From NCBI GenBank assembly GCA_044356825.1, contig JBIKVM010000007.1, positions 1 through 39,103 of the forward strand: 39,103 nucleotides of DNA, written 5' to 3'. A model generated the notes under the pieces. That model was not told the origin of the DNA and did not search any database. It was given only the letters and a program-made list of their open reading frames with translations. Below, in pieces: positions 1 to 7,743 of this stretch. Made by a program: the position numbers and the translations under genes. The stretch comes from JAUREX01 sp044356825 (lineage in GTDB: Bacteria; Pseudomonadota; Alphaproteobacteria; Rhodobacterales; Rhodobacteraceae). Position 1 is the stretch's first letter. Each line of letters starts with the position of its first letter.

Positions 1-1127
1 CTCATGCGGCGGGCGCGATCGATGAGGCTCGATCCCCACAGCGTGAGCGCGCGCGCGGCTTCGACGAAGCCCATCTGGTCCATGAGGCTGCGGCGGATGT
101 CGGGGTGCACGATCAGCGGGTCGGCTGGGCCCTCGGGGTTCGCCGCGCCGGAGGCAGCGCGCCCCTGGAGGCGTTCGCGCGCCCAGGCGGTGGCGGCCTG
201 GCGGGCGGCTTCGGCCTGGGCATAGCCCTGGAGCCCCACGCCAAGCCGGGCCTCGTTCATCATCGTGAACATCGCCCGCATGCCCTTGTGCAGCTCGCCC
301 AGCAGGAAGCCCGTCGCGCCGTCGTAGGTCATCACGCAGGTGGCGTTGGCGTGGATGCCCATCTTGGTCTCGATCTTGCCGGGGGCGAGCGCGTTGCGCG
401 AGCCCGGGCTCCCCCCGGCCTCGGGCAGGACCTTCGGCACGATGAAGAGCGAGAGGCCTCGAGTGCCGTCGCCGCCGCCGGGGACGCGCGCGAGCACGAG
501 GTGGACGATGTTCTCGGCAAGGTCGTGATCGCCCGCGGAGATGAAGATCTTCTGGCCGGTGATGCGGAAGCTGCCGTCGGGGTACGGCTCGGCCCTGGTA
601 CGGATGAGGCCGAGGTCGGTCCCGCACTGCGGCTCGGTCAGGTTCATCGTGCCGGTCCAGTCGAGCGCGACCATGGGCGGCACATAGGTCGCCTTCTGCG
701 CCTCGGTGCCGTGGGCGAGGATCGTGGAGACGGCGCCATGCGTCAGGCCCTGATACATGTTGAGGGCCATGTTGGACGCGGCGAAGAGTTCGCCCGTCGC
801 GGTGTAGAGCAGATGCGGCAGGCCCTGCCCGCCATAGGCCTCGGGCAGGTCGAGCCCGTTCCAGCCCCCCGCACGCAGGGCATCGAAGGCGGCGCGGAAA
901 CCCGCGGGTGTCGTGACGCTGCCGTTCCCGAGCCGGCAGCCCTCGCGATCACCCGGGGCGTTGAGGGGGGCGAACACCTCGGTGGCGAGGCGACCAGCCT
1001 CGGTCAGGATGGCGCGGATATCCTCGGCGCCGAGATCCGCATAACCCGGAATGTCGGCGGTCTCTGGCCCGAGAACGCGCTCGATGATGAAGGCGATGTG
1101 GTCGATCGGAGCGGCATAGGCGGGCAT
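1..1127 (-). CDS. acyl-CoA dehydrogenase, DmdC-like (partial, C-terminus outside window)
   Basis: Flavin-dependent oxidation of an acyl-CoA to the 2-enoyl-CoA. About 375 N-terminal residues are visible; the rest runs off the left edge. The start MPAYAAPIDHIAFII is typical of the roughly 590-residue acyl-CoA dehydrogenase class that includes 3-methylmercaptopropionyl-CoA dehydrogenase DmdC. The segment LTEPQCGTDLG and the following ITGQKIFISAGDHD match the FAD/substrate-binding middle domain. The ATG at 1127 is preceded by AGAGGTG. It lies 56 bases after the hydrolase gene on the same strand and may be co-transcribed with it and the SCP2 gene. The family is secure. Substrate cannot be told: fatty acyl-CoA is as likely as a DMSP-derived thioester. 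Confidence 0.9.
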   Translation of the reverse strand, partial: MPAYAAPIDHIAFIIERVLGPETADIPGYADLGAEDIRAILTEAGRLATEVFAPLNAPGDREGCRLGNGSVTTPAGFRAAFDALRAGGWNGLDLPEAYGGQGLPHLLYTATGELFAASNMALNMYQGLTHGAVSTILAHGTEAQKATYVPPMVALDWTGTMNLTEPQCGTDLGLIRTRAEPYPDGSFRITGQKIFISAGDHDLAENIVHLVLARVPGGGDGTRGLSLFIVPKVLPEAGGSPGSRNALAPGKIETKMGIHANATCVMTYDGATGFLLGELHKGMRAMFTMMNEARLGVGLQGYAQAEAARQAATAWARERLQGRAASGAANPEGPADPLIVHPDIRRSLMDQMGFVEAARALTLWGSSLIDRARRM

Positions 1128-1183
1128 GGGCACCTCTGGCGGGGTGGTCGGAGCGGTGCTCCGGGTCGGCTGTTCAGAAGGAT

Positions 1184-2182
1184 CTAGGATGAGTGTAACA
1201 GATGTCCCGGCCCCCGGTCAGCCGCTGCAGGGCGACCAAGGTGATCGCTGTAGTGCTCGGCGATCGTTGCGCAGAGGGCGGCACGTCGGGCGCGATCCTC
1301 CATCAGCGGCTCGTGGCGGGCACCTTCGAGCCGAAGGACGCGCCCCCCAGGCCAGCGCGCCATGCGGGAAAGGATGGCCTCGGGATCGACAACCGCCTCG
1401 GCGGTGCCAAGCAGGGCGAGGGCCGGCACATCGGGCGAGGGCGTCCGGCGGAGCGCGCGCATTTCGGCGAGCGCCGCGGCGAGCCAGCCGATGGTGGGGC
1501 CTGCGAGCGCAAGGCGCGGGTCGGCCTCAAGGTCGGACTTCATGCCGGCAAGCGCGGCGGGGTCGCGCGTCAGGACATTCGTCTCGGGCAGGGCGGCCGA
1601 GACATAGACGCGCGGGCCGGTGGCAGGGGGCGGGCAGTATCGGGTGGCGAGGCCCAGGCGCGCGCTGACTGCGATGAGGGCTACAGCCGCTGCCCCGCCG
1701 GCAAGGCGCAGGCCCCACATCGGGGCACTGAAGACGGCGCATTCGAATCCACCGGCCCCGCGGATGAGGGCGCGCAGCCCGATCGCACCGCCCATCGAAT
1801 GTGCGAGCATGACCCGCCGTGCGGGCAGGTCATGCGCGGCGCGGGACTCAAGCGCGCGGAGGCAGGCGTCAAGATCGGACTGATAGTCGTCGAACCGGCC
1901 GACATGGCCCTTGAGCGGGTCGGGCAGGAGACGGTCGGCAAGGCCCTGACCGCGCCAGTCGATGGCGGCAGCGGCGAAACCCGCGCGGGCCAGTTCGGCC
2001 GCGACGGGGGCATACTTGTCGGCATATTCGGTGCGCCCGGGCAGGATCAGCACGGTTGCCCGCGCCCCCGCGCGGGGCCAGGCCACGAGGCGCAGCCGCA
2101 CGCCGTCGGCAGTCATGACCGGATGCGTCTCGGCCGAAGGGTCGAGGTCCGCGGCCGCAAGGGCAGGAGCGGGCGCGGTCAT
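1184..2182 (-). CDS. alpha/beta hydrolase, lysophospholipase/monoacylglycerol lipase-like
   Basis: Protein of 332 residues with the alpha/beta hydrolase fold, probably a carboxylic ester hydrolase acting on a (lyso)lipid. The nucleophile elbow is AHSMGG with Ser129; Asp266 (in VVDPEA) and His290 (in GARHEP) complete a plausible triad. IDWRGQGLADR and the GRTEYADKY segment resemble the PldB/monoglyceride lipase group. Its ATG overlaps the stop of the SCP2 gene by 4 bases (ATGA), so the two are translationally coupled. No signal peptide is seen, so it is likely cytoplasmic. Family sure; substrate inferred. Confidence 0.85.
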   Translation of the reverse strand: MTAPAPALAAADLDPSAETHPVMTADGVRLRLVAWPRAGARATVLILPGRTEYADKYAPVAAELARAGFAAAAIDWRGQGLADRLLPDPLKGHVGRFDDYQSDLDACLRALESRAAHDLPARRVMLAHSMGGAIGLRALIRGAGGFECAVFSAPMWGLRLAGGAAAVALIAVSARLGLATRYCPPPATGPRVYVSAALPETNVLTRDPAALAGMKSDLEADPRLALAGPTIGWLAAALAEMRALRRTPSPDVPALALLGTAEAVVDPEAILSRMARWPGGRVLRLEGARHEPLMEDRARRAALCATIAEHYSDHLGRPAAADRGPGHLLHSS

Positions 2183-2469
2183 CCCCGGCCGAGCAGCGTG
2201 CCAAGCCGCAGTGCAAGGCCGAGGTCGCCTTCGACGCGCAATCGGCCCGACATGTAGGCCGACATGGGCGAGAGGCCCCCCTCGAAGATGGCCACGAAGG
2301 TCTCCGGGCTGGCAATCAGTGTCACGTCGGCGGGTTCATCGCCCGACCTTGCGCCCCGGGCATCGAGGACAATCGTGCCCTCGCCCTCGAGCACGAACTT
2401 CGCGCAGCCTTCGAGGCCCGGGCTGAGGCGCGCGTTCAGGGCCGCGACCGCCTCGTCGATGATGCTCAT
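2179..2469 (-). CDS. SCP2 sterol-binding domain protein
   Basis: A 96-residue protein that is essentially a single SCP2 domain, a small fold with a hydrophobic tunnel for lipids or acyl-CoAs. It shows the family pattern of an N-terminal helix, a beta segment (GTIVLDARG) and the SPMSAYMSGRLRVEGDLGLA helix-strand end, where the GxLxVEGD motif is diagnostic. AAGGAGA lies upstream of the ATG. It is the first gene of a leftward set with an alpha/beta hydrolase and an acyl-CoA dehydrogenase, which fits a role as lipid or acyl-CoA carrier. The ligand is unknown. Confidence 0.85.
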   Translation of the reverse strand: MSIIDEAVAALNARLSPGLEGCAKFVLEGEGTIVLDARGARSGDEPADVTLIASPETFVAIFEGGLSPMSAYMSGRLRVEGDLGLALRLGTLLGRG

Positions 2470-2541
2470 GGGCCGTCTCCTTCACACCGGTTTGCGCAAG
2501 GGGCACTCGATTTTCCGGGCCGCGACGCTATCGTGCCCAGT

Positions 2542-3105
2542 ATGGACTTGGCGCGCGCCCTTCACAATCTGGCTTTGGCGATGGCGATCGCGCTGTTCTG
2601 CGCGTCGGGCGCGCCCGCATCGGCGCAGACCCAATCCGAAGCCGATCTTCTGGCCGAGCTTGCCGATCCTGCCAACGCAGCGTGGAAACGGACCGAGCGG
2701 GCGCTGCTCGCGCGCTGGTCTCTCTCGGGATCGGCGGCGATGGACCTGCTGCTCGAACGTGGCCGGCGCGCGATGGAGACGGGCGATCTCGAGGCAGCGA
2801 TCGCCCATCTGACGGCGCTGACCGATCACGCGCCCGATTTCGCCGAGGGCTGGAACGCGCGGGCCACCGCCTATTACATGGCTGGGCAGTTCGGGCCCTC
2901 TGTTGCCGACATCGCGCGGACCCTCTCGCTCAACCCCCAGCATTTCGGCGCGCTCGCGGGGCTCGGCCACATCTTTCAGGCGCTCGAGCAGCCCGAGCGC
3001 GCGCTCGAGGCCTATCGGGCAGCCCTTGCCATCCACCCCAACAAGCCCGAACTAAGGGAAGCCATCGCAACGCTCGAAGCCGCGCTGAAGGGCCAGGACA
3101 TCTGA
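2542..3105 (+). CDS. exported tetratricopeptide repeat protein
   Basis: About 187 residues. A hydrophobic N-terminus (ALAMAIALFCASGAPASA) followed by QTQ looks like a Sec signal peptide cleaved after ASA. The remainder contains about three TPR units (GDLEAAIAHLTALTDHAPDF; AEGWNARATAYYMAGQF; EQPERALEAYRAALAIHPN), a protein-interaction scaffold. I prefer the ATG at 2542; a GTG at 2533 is also in frame and neither has a strong Shine-Dalgarno. It ends 15 bases before the helicase gene, so transcription may be shared. The partner is not identifiable. Confidence 0.8.
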   Translation: MDLARALHNLALAMAIALFCASGAPASAQTQSEADLLAELADPANAAWKRTERALLARWSLSGSAAMDLLLERGRRAMETGDLEAAIAHLTALTDHAPDFAEGWNARATAYYMAGQFGPSVADIARTLSLNPQHFGALAGLGHIFQALEQPERALEAYRAALAIHPNKPELREAIATLEAALKGQDI

Positions 3106-3120
3106 CAGGCTGGAGCCGCC

Positions 3121-6100
3121 ATGCGGGCAGAGGCAAGGGTCACGGCCGTTCTCGGCCCGACCAACACCGGCAAGACCCATTACGCCATCGAGCGGATGCT
3201 GGCACATCGGACGGGCGTCATCGGCTTGCCGCTGCGGCTCTTGGCGCGCGAGGTCTACGACCGGATCGTGGCCGCGCGCGGGCCCTCGGTCGTGGCGCTG
3301 GTGACGGGCGAGGAGCGGATCGTGCCCGCTCGCGCGGCCTATTGGGTCTGCACGGTCGAGGCGATGCCGCTCGGGATCGGGGCGGATTTCGTCGCGATCG
3401 ACGAGATCCAGCTCTGCGCCGATCCCGAACGGGGGCATGTCTTTACCGACCGGCTGATGCACGCGCGCGGCCTGCACGAGACGCTGTTCCTCGGCTCGGA
3501 CACGATGCGGGGCGCCATCGGGGCGCTGGTGCCGGGCGTGCAGTTCCTGACGCGGCCGCGCCTGTCGACGCTTGCCTGGAGCGGGGTGACGAAACTCGGC
3601 CGCATCCCGCCGCGCAGCGCCATCGTCGGGTTCTCGGTCGACAGCGTCTATGCCATCGCCGAGGTGATTCGCCGCCAGAAGGGCGGCTGCGCGGTGGTGA
3701 TGGGGGCGCTGAGCCCGCGCACGCGCAACGCGCAGGTCGCCCTCTATCAGGCGGGCGAGGTCGACTACCTCGTGGCCACCGACGCGATCGGGATGGGGCT
3801 CAATCTCGACATCCGGCATGTGGCCTTTGCCGCGACGTCGAAATTCGACGGCCGCCGCATGCGCCCGCTGCATGTCCACGAGCTGGCGCAGATCGCGGGA
3901 CGGGCCGGGCGGCATACGACGCCCGGCACCTTCGGCGTGACGGCCGAGGCCTCGGCGCTCGAGGAGGACGAGATCGCGGCGATCGAGGCACACCGCTTCC
4001 GGCCGATCTCGCGGCTTTACTGGCGCAGCGCCGAGCTCGATTTCGGCTCGACCGAGCGGCTGATCTCGTCGCTCGAGACCCCGCCCGAACACGGCTGGCT
4101 CGCACGGGCGCAGGAGGCGGACGATCTGGCGGCGCTGAAGCGACTGTCCGAGCTGCCCGAGGTGCGCCGTCAGCTTGGCGGGCCGGCCGCGCTGCGTCGG
4201 CTCTGGGATGTCTGCCGCATCCCCGACTTCCGCGCGATCTCGGCGGTCGAACACGCGGGCCTGCTTGCGCGGATCTTCGGCTTCGTCGGATCGGGCGGGC
4301 AGGTGCCGGCCGAGTGGCTCGCGCGCAACGTCGCGCGGATCGACCGGACGGACGGCGACATCGACGCGCTATCCAAGCGGCTGGCCTATATCCGGACCTG
4401 GACTTATGTCGCGCAACGTTCGGGATGGGTTGCCGATGAAGACCATTGGCGCGCCGAGACGCGCGCGGTAGAAGACCGTTTATCAGACGCGCTGCACGCG
4501 CGGCTGACGCAACGCTTTGTCGATCGGCGCACCAGCGTGCTGCTGCGGCGGTTGAAGCAGAAGGAGGGCCTCGTGGCCGAGGTGAACGACAAGGGTGAGG
4601 TGACGGTCGAGGGCGAATTCGCCGGCCGGATCGAGGGTTTCCGCTTCCGCCAGGATGCGACGCAATCACCCGAAGAGGCACGCACCCTGCGCGCGGCCGC
4701 CTACGAGGCGCTGCGGCCCGAGTTCCACCTGCGCGCGGACCGTTTCTACAACGCGCCCGATACCGAGCTCGACTATACCGAGCAGGGCGGCCTCATGTGG
4801 GGCACGTCGGCGGTGGGCAAGCTCGTGCGCGGGCCTGATCCGCTGAAACCCGGCATCGACGCCTTCGTGGACGAGGAAGCCGGCGCAGATGTCGCCGAAA
4901 AGGTCCGCCGGCGGCTGCAGCACTTCATCGACCGCAAGGTCGCGACCCTGTTCGAGCCGCTGCACGCCATGGCGCGCGACGAGGCGCTGCAGGGCCTTGC
5001 GCGCGGGTTTGCCTTCCGTCTTGTCGAATCGATGGGGCTGATGACCCGCGAAGGTGTCGCCGAAGAGGTCAAGGCGCTCGATCAGGACGCCCGCGCGAGC
5101 CTGCGACGCCACGGCGTGCGCTTCGGGCAGTTCACGATCTTCATCCCCGCGCTGCTCAAGCCCGCGCCGACGCGGTTGCGGCTGTTGCTGTGGTCTATCG
5201 CGCAGGGGCTGGCGGATTATCCGCAAAGCCCGCCGCCGGGCCTCGTGACCATTCCCAACATCGCGGGAATTCCGGCCGAGCATTACCTGCTTGGCGGCTA
5301 CCGACCGGCCGGGGCGCGCGCGATTCGCATCGACATGCTTGAACGCCTCGCCGACATGGTCCGCGCCAAGGATACGCGCGCGGGCTTCGAGGCGACGGCC
5401 GAGATGCTCTCGATCACGGGCATGACGCTCGAGCAGTTCGCGGACCTCATGCAGGGGCTCGGTTATCGCGCGACGCGGGGCGAGCGGCCTAAGGCGCGGC
5501 CGCAAGCGGCTGCCGAAACCCCGGCACCCGAGGGCGCTGGTGCCACGGAAGAGGTGGCGGGTGCCGAGGAAGCGCCGGAGTCACTCGTTTCGGACGTGGC
5601 ACAGCCAGAGATCGCGCAACCCGCGGATGCCCCCGCCGAGCCCACAACCGGATCCGATCCCGCCTCAGCCGAAGTGGCAACCGCCGGAACGGCCCACGAC
5701 GCGGTGGCGGATTCCGAGGTTTTTTATGTCTTCGCCTGGGCCCCGCGCGCGCGCGCGCCCGTACGCGGCCGCCCCGAGGGCGACGCGCGCTCGGCCGAGG
5801 GTCGGACCGGAGAGGGCCGGACAGGCGGCGGACGCCGCCCACCGCGCGAAGGCGCTGCGGCAGAGGCGCGCCCGCGACCCGAGGGCGGCCGTGACCGCCG
5901 CGCGCCGCGCGCCGAGGGCGAAGGCGCGGCCGCCCGTCCGGCGCGTCACGACCGGCCACACCGCGCCGAGGGCCAGCCTTCCGTACAACCGGCCACGGCG
6001 CCAGCCGAAGGTGCCGCGCCCGAAGCCGCCGACCGGCGCCCGCCCCGCGACGATTCCGCCCGCACGCGTCACGACCACAAGTACGCCGAGGGACGCCAGG

Positions 6101-6300
6101 GCGGGCCGCGGCAAGGAGATCGGCCGCACAAGGACCACAAGCCGGGCGATCCGCGCCGGTCCGACCAGCAAGATCGCGGCCGCGACGGACGCCCGCCCAA
6201 GGACGCCCCGCGCAGCTTCGAGGCCGGCCCCAAGCGGTCCGAACGGATCGACCCTGACAATCCCTTCGCGGTTCTTGCCGCCCTGCGCGACCGGCTCTGA
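3121..6300 (+). CDS. SUV3-like ATP-dependent RNA helicase with long disordered C-terminal tail
   Basis: A 1059-residue superfamily 2 helicase related to mitochondrial SUV3, expected to unwind structured RNA during decay. Motif I is GPTNTGKT (residues 12-19), motif II is DEIQ (94-97), and motif VI is QIAGRAGR (257-264), preceded by TDAIGMGLNLDIRHV. A helical C-terminal domain runs to about residue 790. From there to the end lies a tail rich in Ala, Pro, Glu, Arg and Gly. It has many RPEG/RAEG-like units, one short aromatic island EVFYVFAW at 866-873, and a terminal DPDNPFAVLAALRDRL. Bases 5744-5758 are an alternating CG run and 5720-5725 a T6 run. GGAG precedes the ATG. The next gene, an S4 RNA-binding protein, follows after 5 bases. 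Confidence 0.9.
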   Translation: MRAEARVTAVLGPTNTGKTHYAIERMLAHRTGVIGLPLRLLAREVYDRIVAARGPSVVALVTGEERIVPARAAYWVCTVEAMPLGIGADFVAIDEIQLCADPERGHVFTDRLMHARGLHETLFLGSDTMRGAIGALVPGVQFLTRPRLSTLAWSGVTKLGRIPPRSAIVGFSVDSVYAIAEVIRRQKGGCAVVMGALSPRTRNAQVALYQAGEVDYLVATDAIGMGLNLDIRHVAFAATSKFDGRRMRPLHVHELAQIAGRAGRHTTPGTFGVTAEASALEEDEIAAIEAHRFRPISRLYWRSAELDFGSTERLISSLETPPEHGWLARAQEADDLAALKRLSELPEVRRQLGGPAALRRLWDVCRIPDFRAISAVEHAGLLARIFGFVGSGGQVPAEWLARNVARIDRTDGDIDALSKRLAYIRTWTYVAQRSGWVADEDHWRAETRAVEDRLSDALHARLTQRFVDRRTSVLLRRLKQKEGLVAEVNDKGEVTVEGEFAGRIEGFRFRQDATQSPEEARTLRAAAYEALRPEFHLRADRFYNAPDTELDYTEQGGLMWGTSAVGKLVRGPDPLKPGIDAFVDEEAGADVAEKVRRRLQHFIDRKVATLFEPLHAMARDEALQGLARGFAFRLVESMGLMTREGVAEEVKALDQDARASLRRHGVRFGQFTIFIPALLKPAPTRLRLLLWSIAQGLADYPQSPPPGLVTIPNIAGIPAEHYLLGGYRPAGARAIRIDMLERLADMVRAKDTRAGFEATAEMLSITGMTLEQFADLMQGLGYRATRGERPKARPQAAAETPAPEGAGATEEVAGAEEAPESLVSDVAQPEIAQPADAPAEPTTGSDPASAEVATAGTAHDAVADSEVFYVFAWAPRARAPVRGRPEGDARSAEGRTGEGRTGGGRRPPREGAAAEARPRPEGGRDRRAPRAEGEGAAARPARHDRPHRAEGQPSVQPATAPAEGAAPEAADRRPPRDDSARTRHDHKYAEGRQGGPRQGDRPHKDHKPGDPRRSDQQDRGRDGRPPKDAPRSFEAGPKRSERIDPDNPFAVLAALRDRL

Positions 6301-6305
6301 GCGGC

Positions 6306-6638
6306 GTGTCGGCGACCGAGGATGCGCAACGGCTCGACCGCTTTCTCTGGCAGGCGCGTTTTTGCAAGTCGCGCTCTCTCGCAGCCGCTCTGGTGGCCGG
6401 GGGGCGGGTGCGGCTCAATGCGCGGCCCGTCGAGAAACCCGCCCAGAAGGTCCGCCCGGACGATGTGCTGACCCTCGTGCTGGCTGGGCGGGTGCGCGTG
6501 ATCCGCATCCTCGCCCTGCCCCGCCGGCGCGGACCGAGCGCCGAGGCGGCCCTTCTGTGGGCCGATCTCGAGGCGGGGGAGGCCGAACCGGCCGCACCGC
6601 TTGAGGTCCCCATTGAACAATCTGCACCGCTGACCTAG
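6306..6638 (+). CDS. S4-domain RNA-binding protein, Hsp15-like
   Basis: A 110-residue protein with an S4 RNA-binding domain at about residues 8-60 (QRLDRFLWQARFCKSRSLAA, then GGRVRLNARPVEKPAQKVRPDD), the arrangement of the heat-shock protein Hsp15, which binds 50S subunits carrying stalled nascent chains. The start is a GTG five bases after the helicase stop, with no strong Shine-Dalgarno, suggesting coupling to helicase translation. The C-terminus is acidic/proline-rich and not conserved by eye. Family sure; the ribosome-rescue role is by analogy. Confidence 0.85.
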   Translation: MSATEDAQRLDRFLWQARFCKSRSLAAALVAGGRVRLNARPVEKPAQKVRPDDVLTLVLAGRVRVIRILALPRRRGPSAEAALLWADLEAGEAEPAAPLEVPIEQSAPLT

Positions 6639-6641
6639 GAA
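6613..6641 (+). promoter_or_regulatory. candidate fdxA promoter
   Basis: TTGAAC (6613-6618), a 17-base spacer and TAGGAA (6636-6641) form a plausible housekeeping promoter that overlaps the end of the S4 gene and lies just ahead of fdxA. CTGA...TCAG (6630-6633 and 6643-6646) brackets the -10. Sequence inspection only. Confidence 0.3.
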
Positions 6642-6659
6642 ATCAGTCGAAAGTCCGCA

Positions 6660-6671
6660 ACGGGGCCCCGT
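6660..6671. promoter_or_regulatory. 12-base perfect palindrome over fdxA ribosome-binding position
   Basis: ACGGGGCCCCGT is a perfect palindrome ending one base before the fdxA ATG. It occupies the place where a Shine-Dalgarno would be, and no AGGAGG-like sequence is present. It could be an operator, could let two transcripts pair, or could be chance in GC-rich DNA. Confidence 0.3.
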
Positions 6672-6672
6672 A

Positions 6673-7011
6673 ATGACCTATGTCGTGACCGACAACTGCA
6701 TCGCCTGCAAATACACCGACTGTGTCGAGGTATGCCCGGTGGATTGCTTCTACGAGGGCGAGAACATGCTCGTGATCCACCCCGACGAATGCATCGACTG
6801 CGGCGTATGCGAACCCGAGTGCCCCGCCGACGCGATCCGCCCCGATACCGAACCCGACATGGACCGCTGGGTCGATTTCAACCGCAAGTATTCCAAACTC
6901 TGGCCCGTGATCATCACCAAGAAGGATCCCTTGCCCGAGGCCGAGGCGCGCGACGGCGAGAAGGGCAAACTCGAGAAATACTTCTCGCCCGAACCCGGCG
7001 CCGGCGGCTGA
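6673..7011 (+). CDS. fdxA: 7Fe ferredoxin FdxA
   Basis: A 112-residue low-potential electron carrier of the Azotobacter FdI type. Cys9-x7-Cys17-x3-Cys21-Pro with Cys50 should ligate a [3Fe-4S] cluster. Cys40-x2-Cys43-x2-Cys46, together with Cys25, should ligate a [4Fe-4S] cluster. An extra Cys12 is present, as in other family members. The C-terminal part (WVDFNRKYSKLWPVI) is the conserved FdxA extension. It is preceded by the S4 gene and followed by carD; FdxA next to CarD is a familiar alphaproteobacterial order. Cytoplasmic. Identity is clear; the partner reductase or enzyme is not shown. Confidence 0.95.
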   Translation: MTYVVTDNCIACKYTDCVEVCPVDCFYEGENMLVIHPDECIDCGVCEPECPADAIRPDTEPDMDRWVDFNRKYSKLWPVIITKKDPLPEAEARDGEKGKLEKYFSPEPGAGG

Positions 7012-7034
7012 GGCTGAGGCCGCCGCCACGACAT

Positions 7035-7053
7035 CGGGCAGTTGGATTGCCCG
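7035..7053 (+). terminator. hairpin after fdxA, overlapping the carD -35
   Basis: CGGGCA (7035-7040) and TGCCCG (7048-7053) form a 6-bp stem with a 7-base loop, 23 bases after the fdxA stop. No T-run follows, so termination would be weak. The loop contains the -35 hexamer of the carD promoter candidate. Confidence 0.3.
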
Positions 7054-7070
7054 GTGATTCGTGTTATACG
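7042..7070 (+). promoter_or_regulatory. candidate carD promoter
   Basis: TTGGAT (7042-7047), 17 bases, TATACG (7065-7070). An inverted repeat TTCGT-N5-ACGAA (7058-7062/7068-7072) straddles the -10. The last -10 base is G rather than T, the position at which CarD dependence has been discussed in Rhodobacter sphaeroides. Predicted start near 7077 leaves a leader of about 150 bases. Confidence 0.5.
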
Positions 7071-7101
7071 AACGTCACAAACAACAAGGACGCCCGACCG
7101 A

Positions 7102-7125
7102 TGCCCGGGTAGTGCAGACCGGGCA
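7102..7125 (+). promoter_or_regulatory. stem-loop and three-codon ORF in carD leader
   Basis: TGCCCGG (7102-7108) pairs with CCGGGCA (7119-7125) around a 10-base loop. The left arm lies within a mini-ORF ATG CCC GGG TAG (7101-7112) that has AAGGA about 10 bases upstream. The remaining leader to 7224 shows no gene. Confidence 0.35.
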
Positions 7126-7224
7126 AGACATCAGCGACAGCCCAGACCTACCCGGCCGTGCCAAGCGGATCGTGGATGGTTTGCCAGTCCGGAATGCCGG
7201 CGTCCCTGCCCGAGGAAGCATGCC

Positions 7225-7734
7225 ATGACCAAGACCCGCAAGCCCGAGTTCCGCCCCAATGACTTCGTCGTCTACCCCGCGCATGGCGTGGGCCGGATCA
7301 TCTCGATCGAGGAGCAGGTGATCGCGGGGATGAACCTCGAGCTCTTCGTCATCTCGTTCGAGAAGGACAAGATGACGCTGCGCGTGCCGACCCATCGCGC
7401 GACCGAAATCGGGATGCGCTCGCTGTCGTCGCCCGACACGGTGACGAAGGCGCTCGAGACGCTGCGGGGCAAGGCGCGGGTCAAGCGCGCGATGTGGTCG
7501 CGCCGGGCGCAGGAGTATGAGCAGAAGATCAATTCGGGCGATCTCTTGTCGATCGCCGAGGTGGTGCGCGACCTGCACCGCGCCGACGACCAGCGCGAGC
7601 AGTCCTATTCCGAGCGCCAGCTCTACGAGGCCGCACTCGACCGCCTGACGCGCGAGGTCGCGGCGGTCAGCGGCGTCGACGAGGCGGGCGCGCAGAAGCG
7701 CGTCGATGCCGTCCTGGTCGGCCGCGCCGCCTGA
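7225..7734 (+). CDS. carD: CarD-family RNA polymerase-binding transcription regulator
   Basis: A 170-residue (including start) CarD/CdnL regulator that binds the beta subunit of RNA polymerase and acts on open-complex stability. The N-terminal RNA-polymerase interaction domain is seen in FRPNDFVVYPAHGVGRIISI and the following strands to about residue 65. The C-terminal helical DNA-contact domain covers about 70-160, including the conserved VKRAMWSRRAQEYEQKINSG. The ATG has GAGGAAG upstream. Its long leader and own promoter are annotated separately. It converges on murJ, with a perfect hairpin across the stops. Identification is firm. Confidence 0.95.
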   Translation: MTKTRKPEFRPNDFVVYPAHGVGRIISIEEQVIAGMNLELFVISFEKDKMTLRVPTHRATEIGMRSLSSPDTVTKALETLRGKARVKRAMWSRRAQEYEQKINSGDLLSIAEVVRDLHRADDQREQSYSERQLYEAALDRLTREVAAVSGVDEAGAQKRVDAVLVGRAA

Positions 7735-7743
7735 GCGCGGCGC
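7724..7743. terminator. bidirectional hairpin between carD and murJ
   Basis: GCGCCGC (7724-7730) and GCGGCGC (7737-7743) form a perfect 7-bp stem with loop CTGAGC. The carD stop lies in the loop and the murJ stop directly follows, so both convergent genes share it. No T-tract. Confidence 0.5.

Noticed and set aside
105..1187. Long plus-strand open frame opposite the acyl-CoA dehydrogenase
   Set aside because: Arg/Gly/Ala-rich translation with no family pattern; a shadow of the opposite gene in GC-rich DNA.
5720..5760. T6 run followed by an alternating CG run in the helicase tail: possible frameshift or Z-DNA site
   Set aside because: The main frame stays open and ends in a conserved-looking motif; the alternative frame is a low-complexity shadow. 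A T6 alone is weak evidence.
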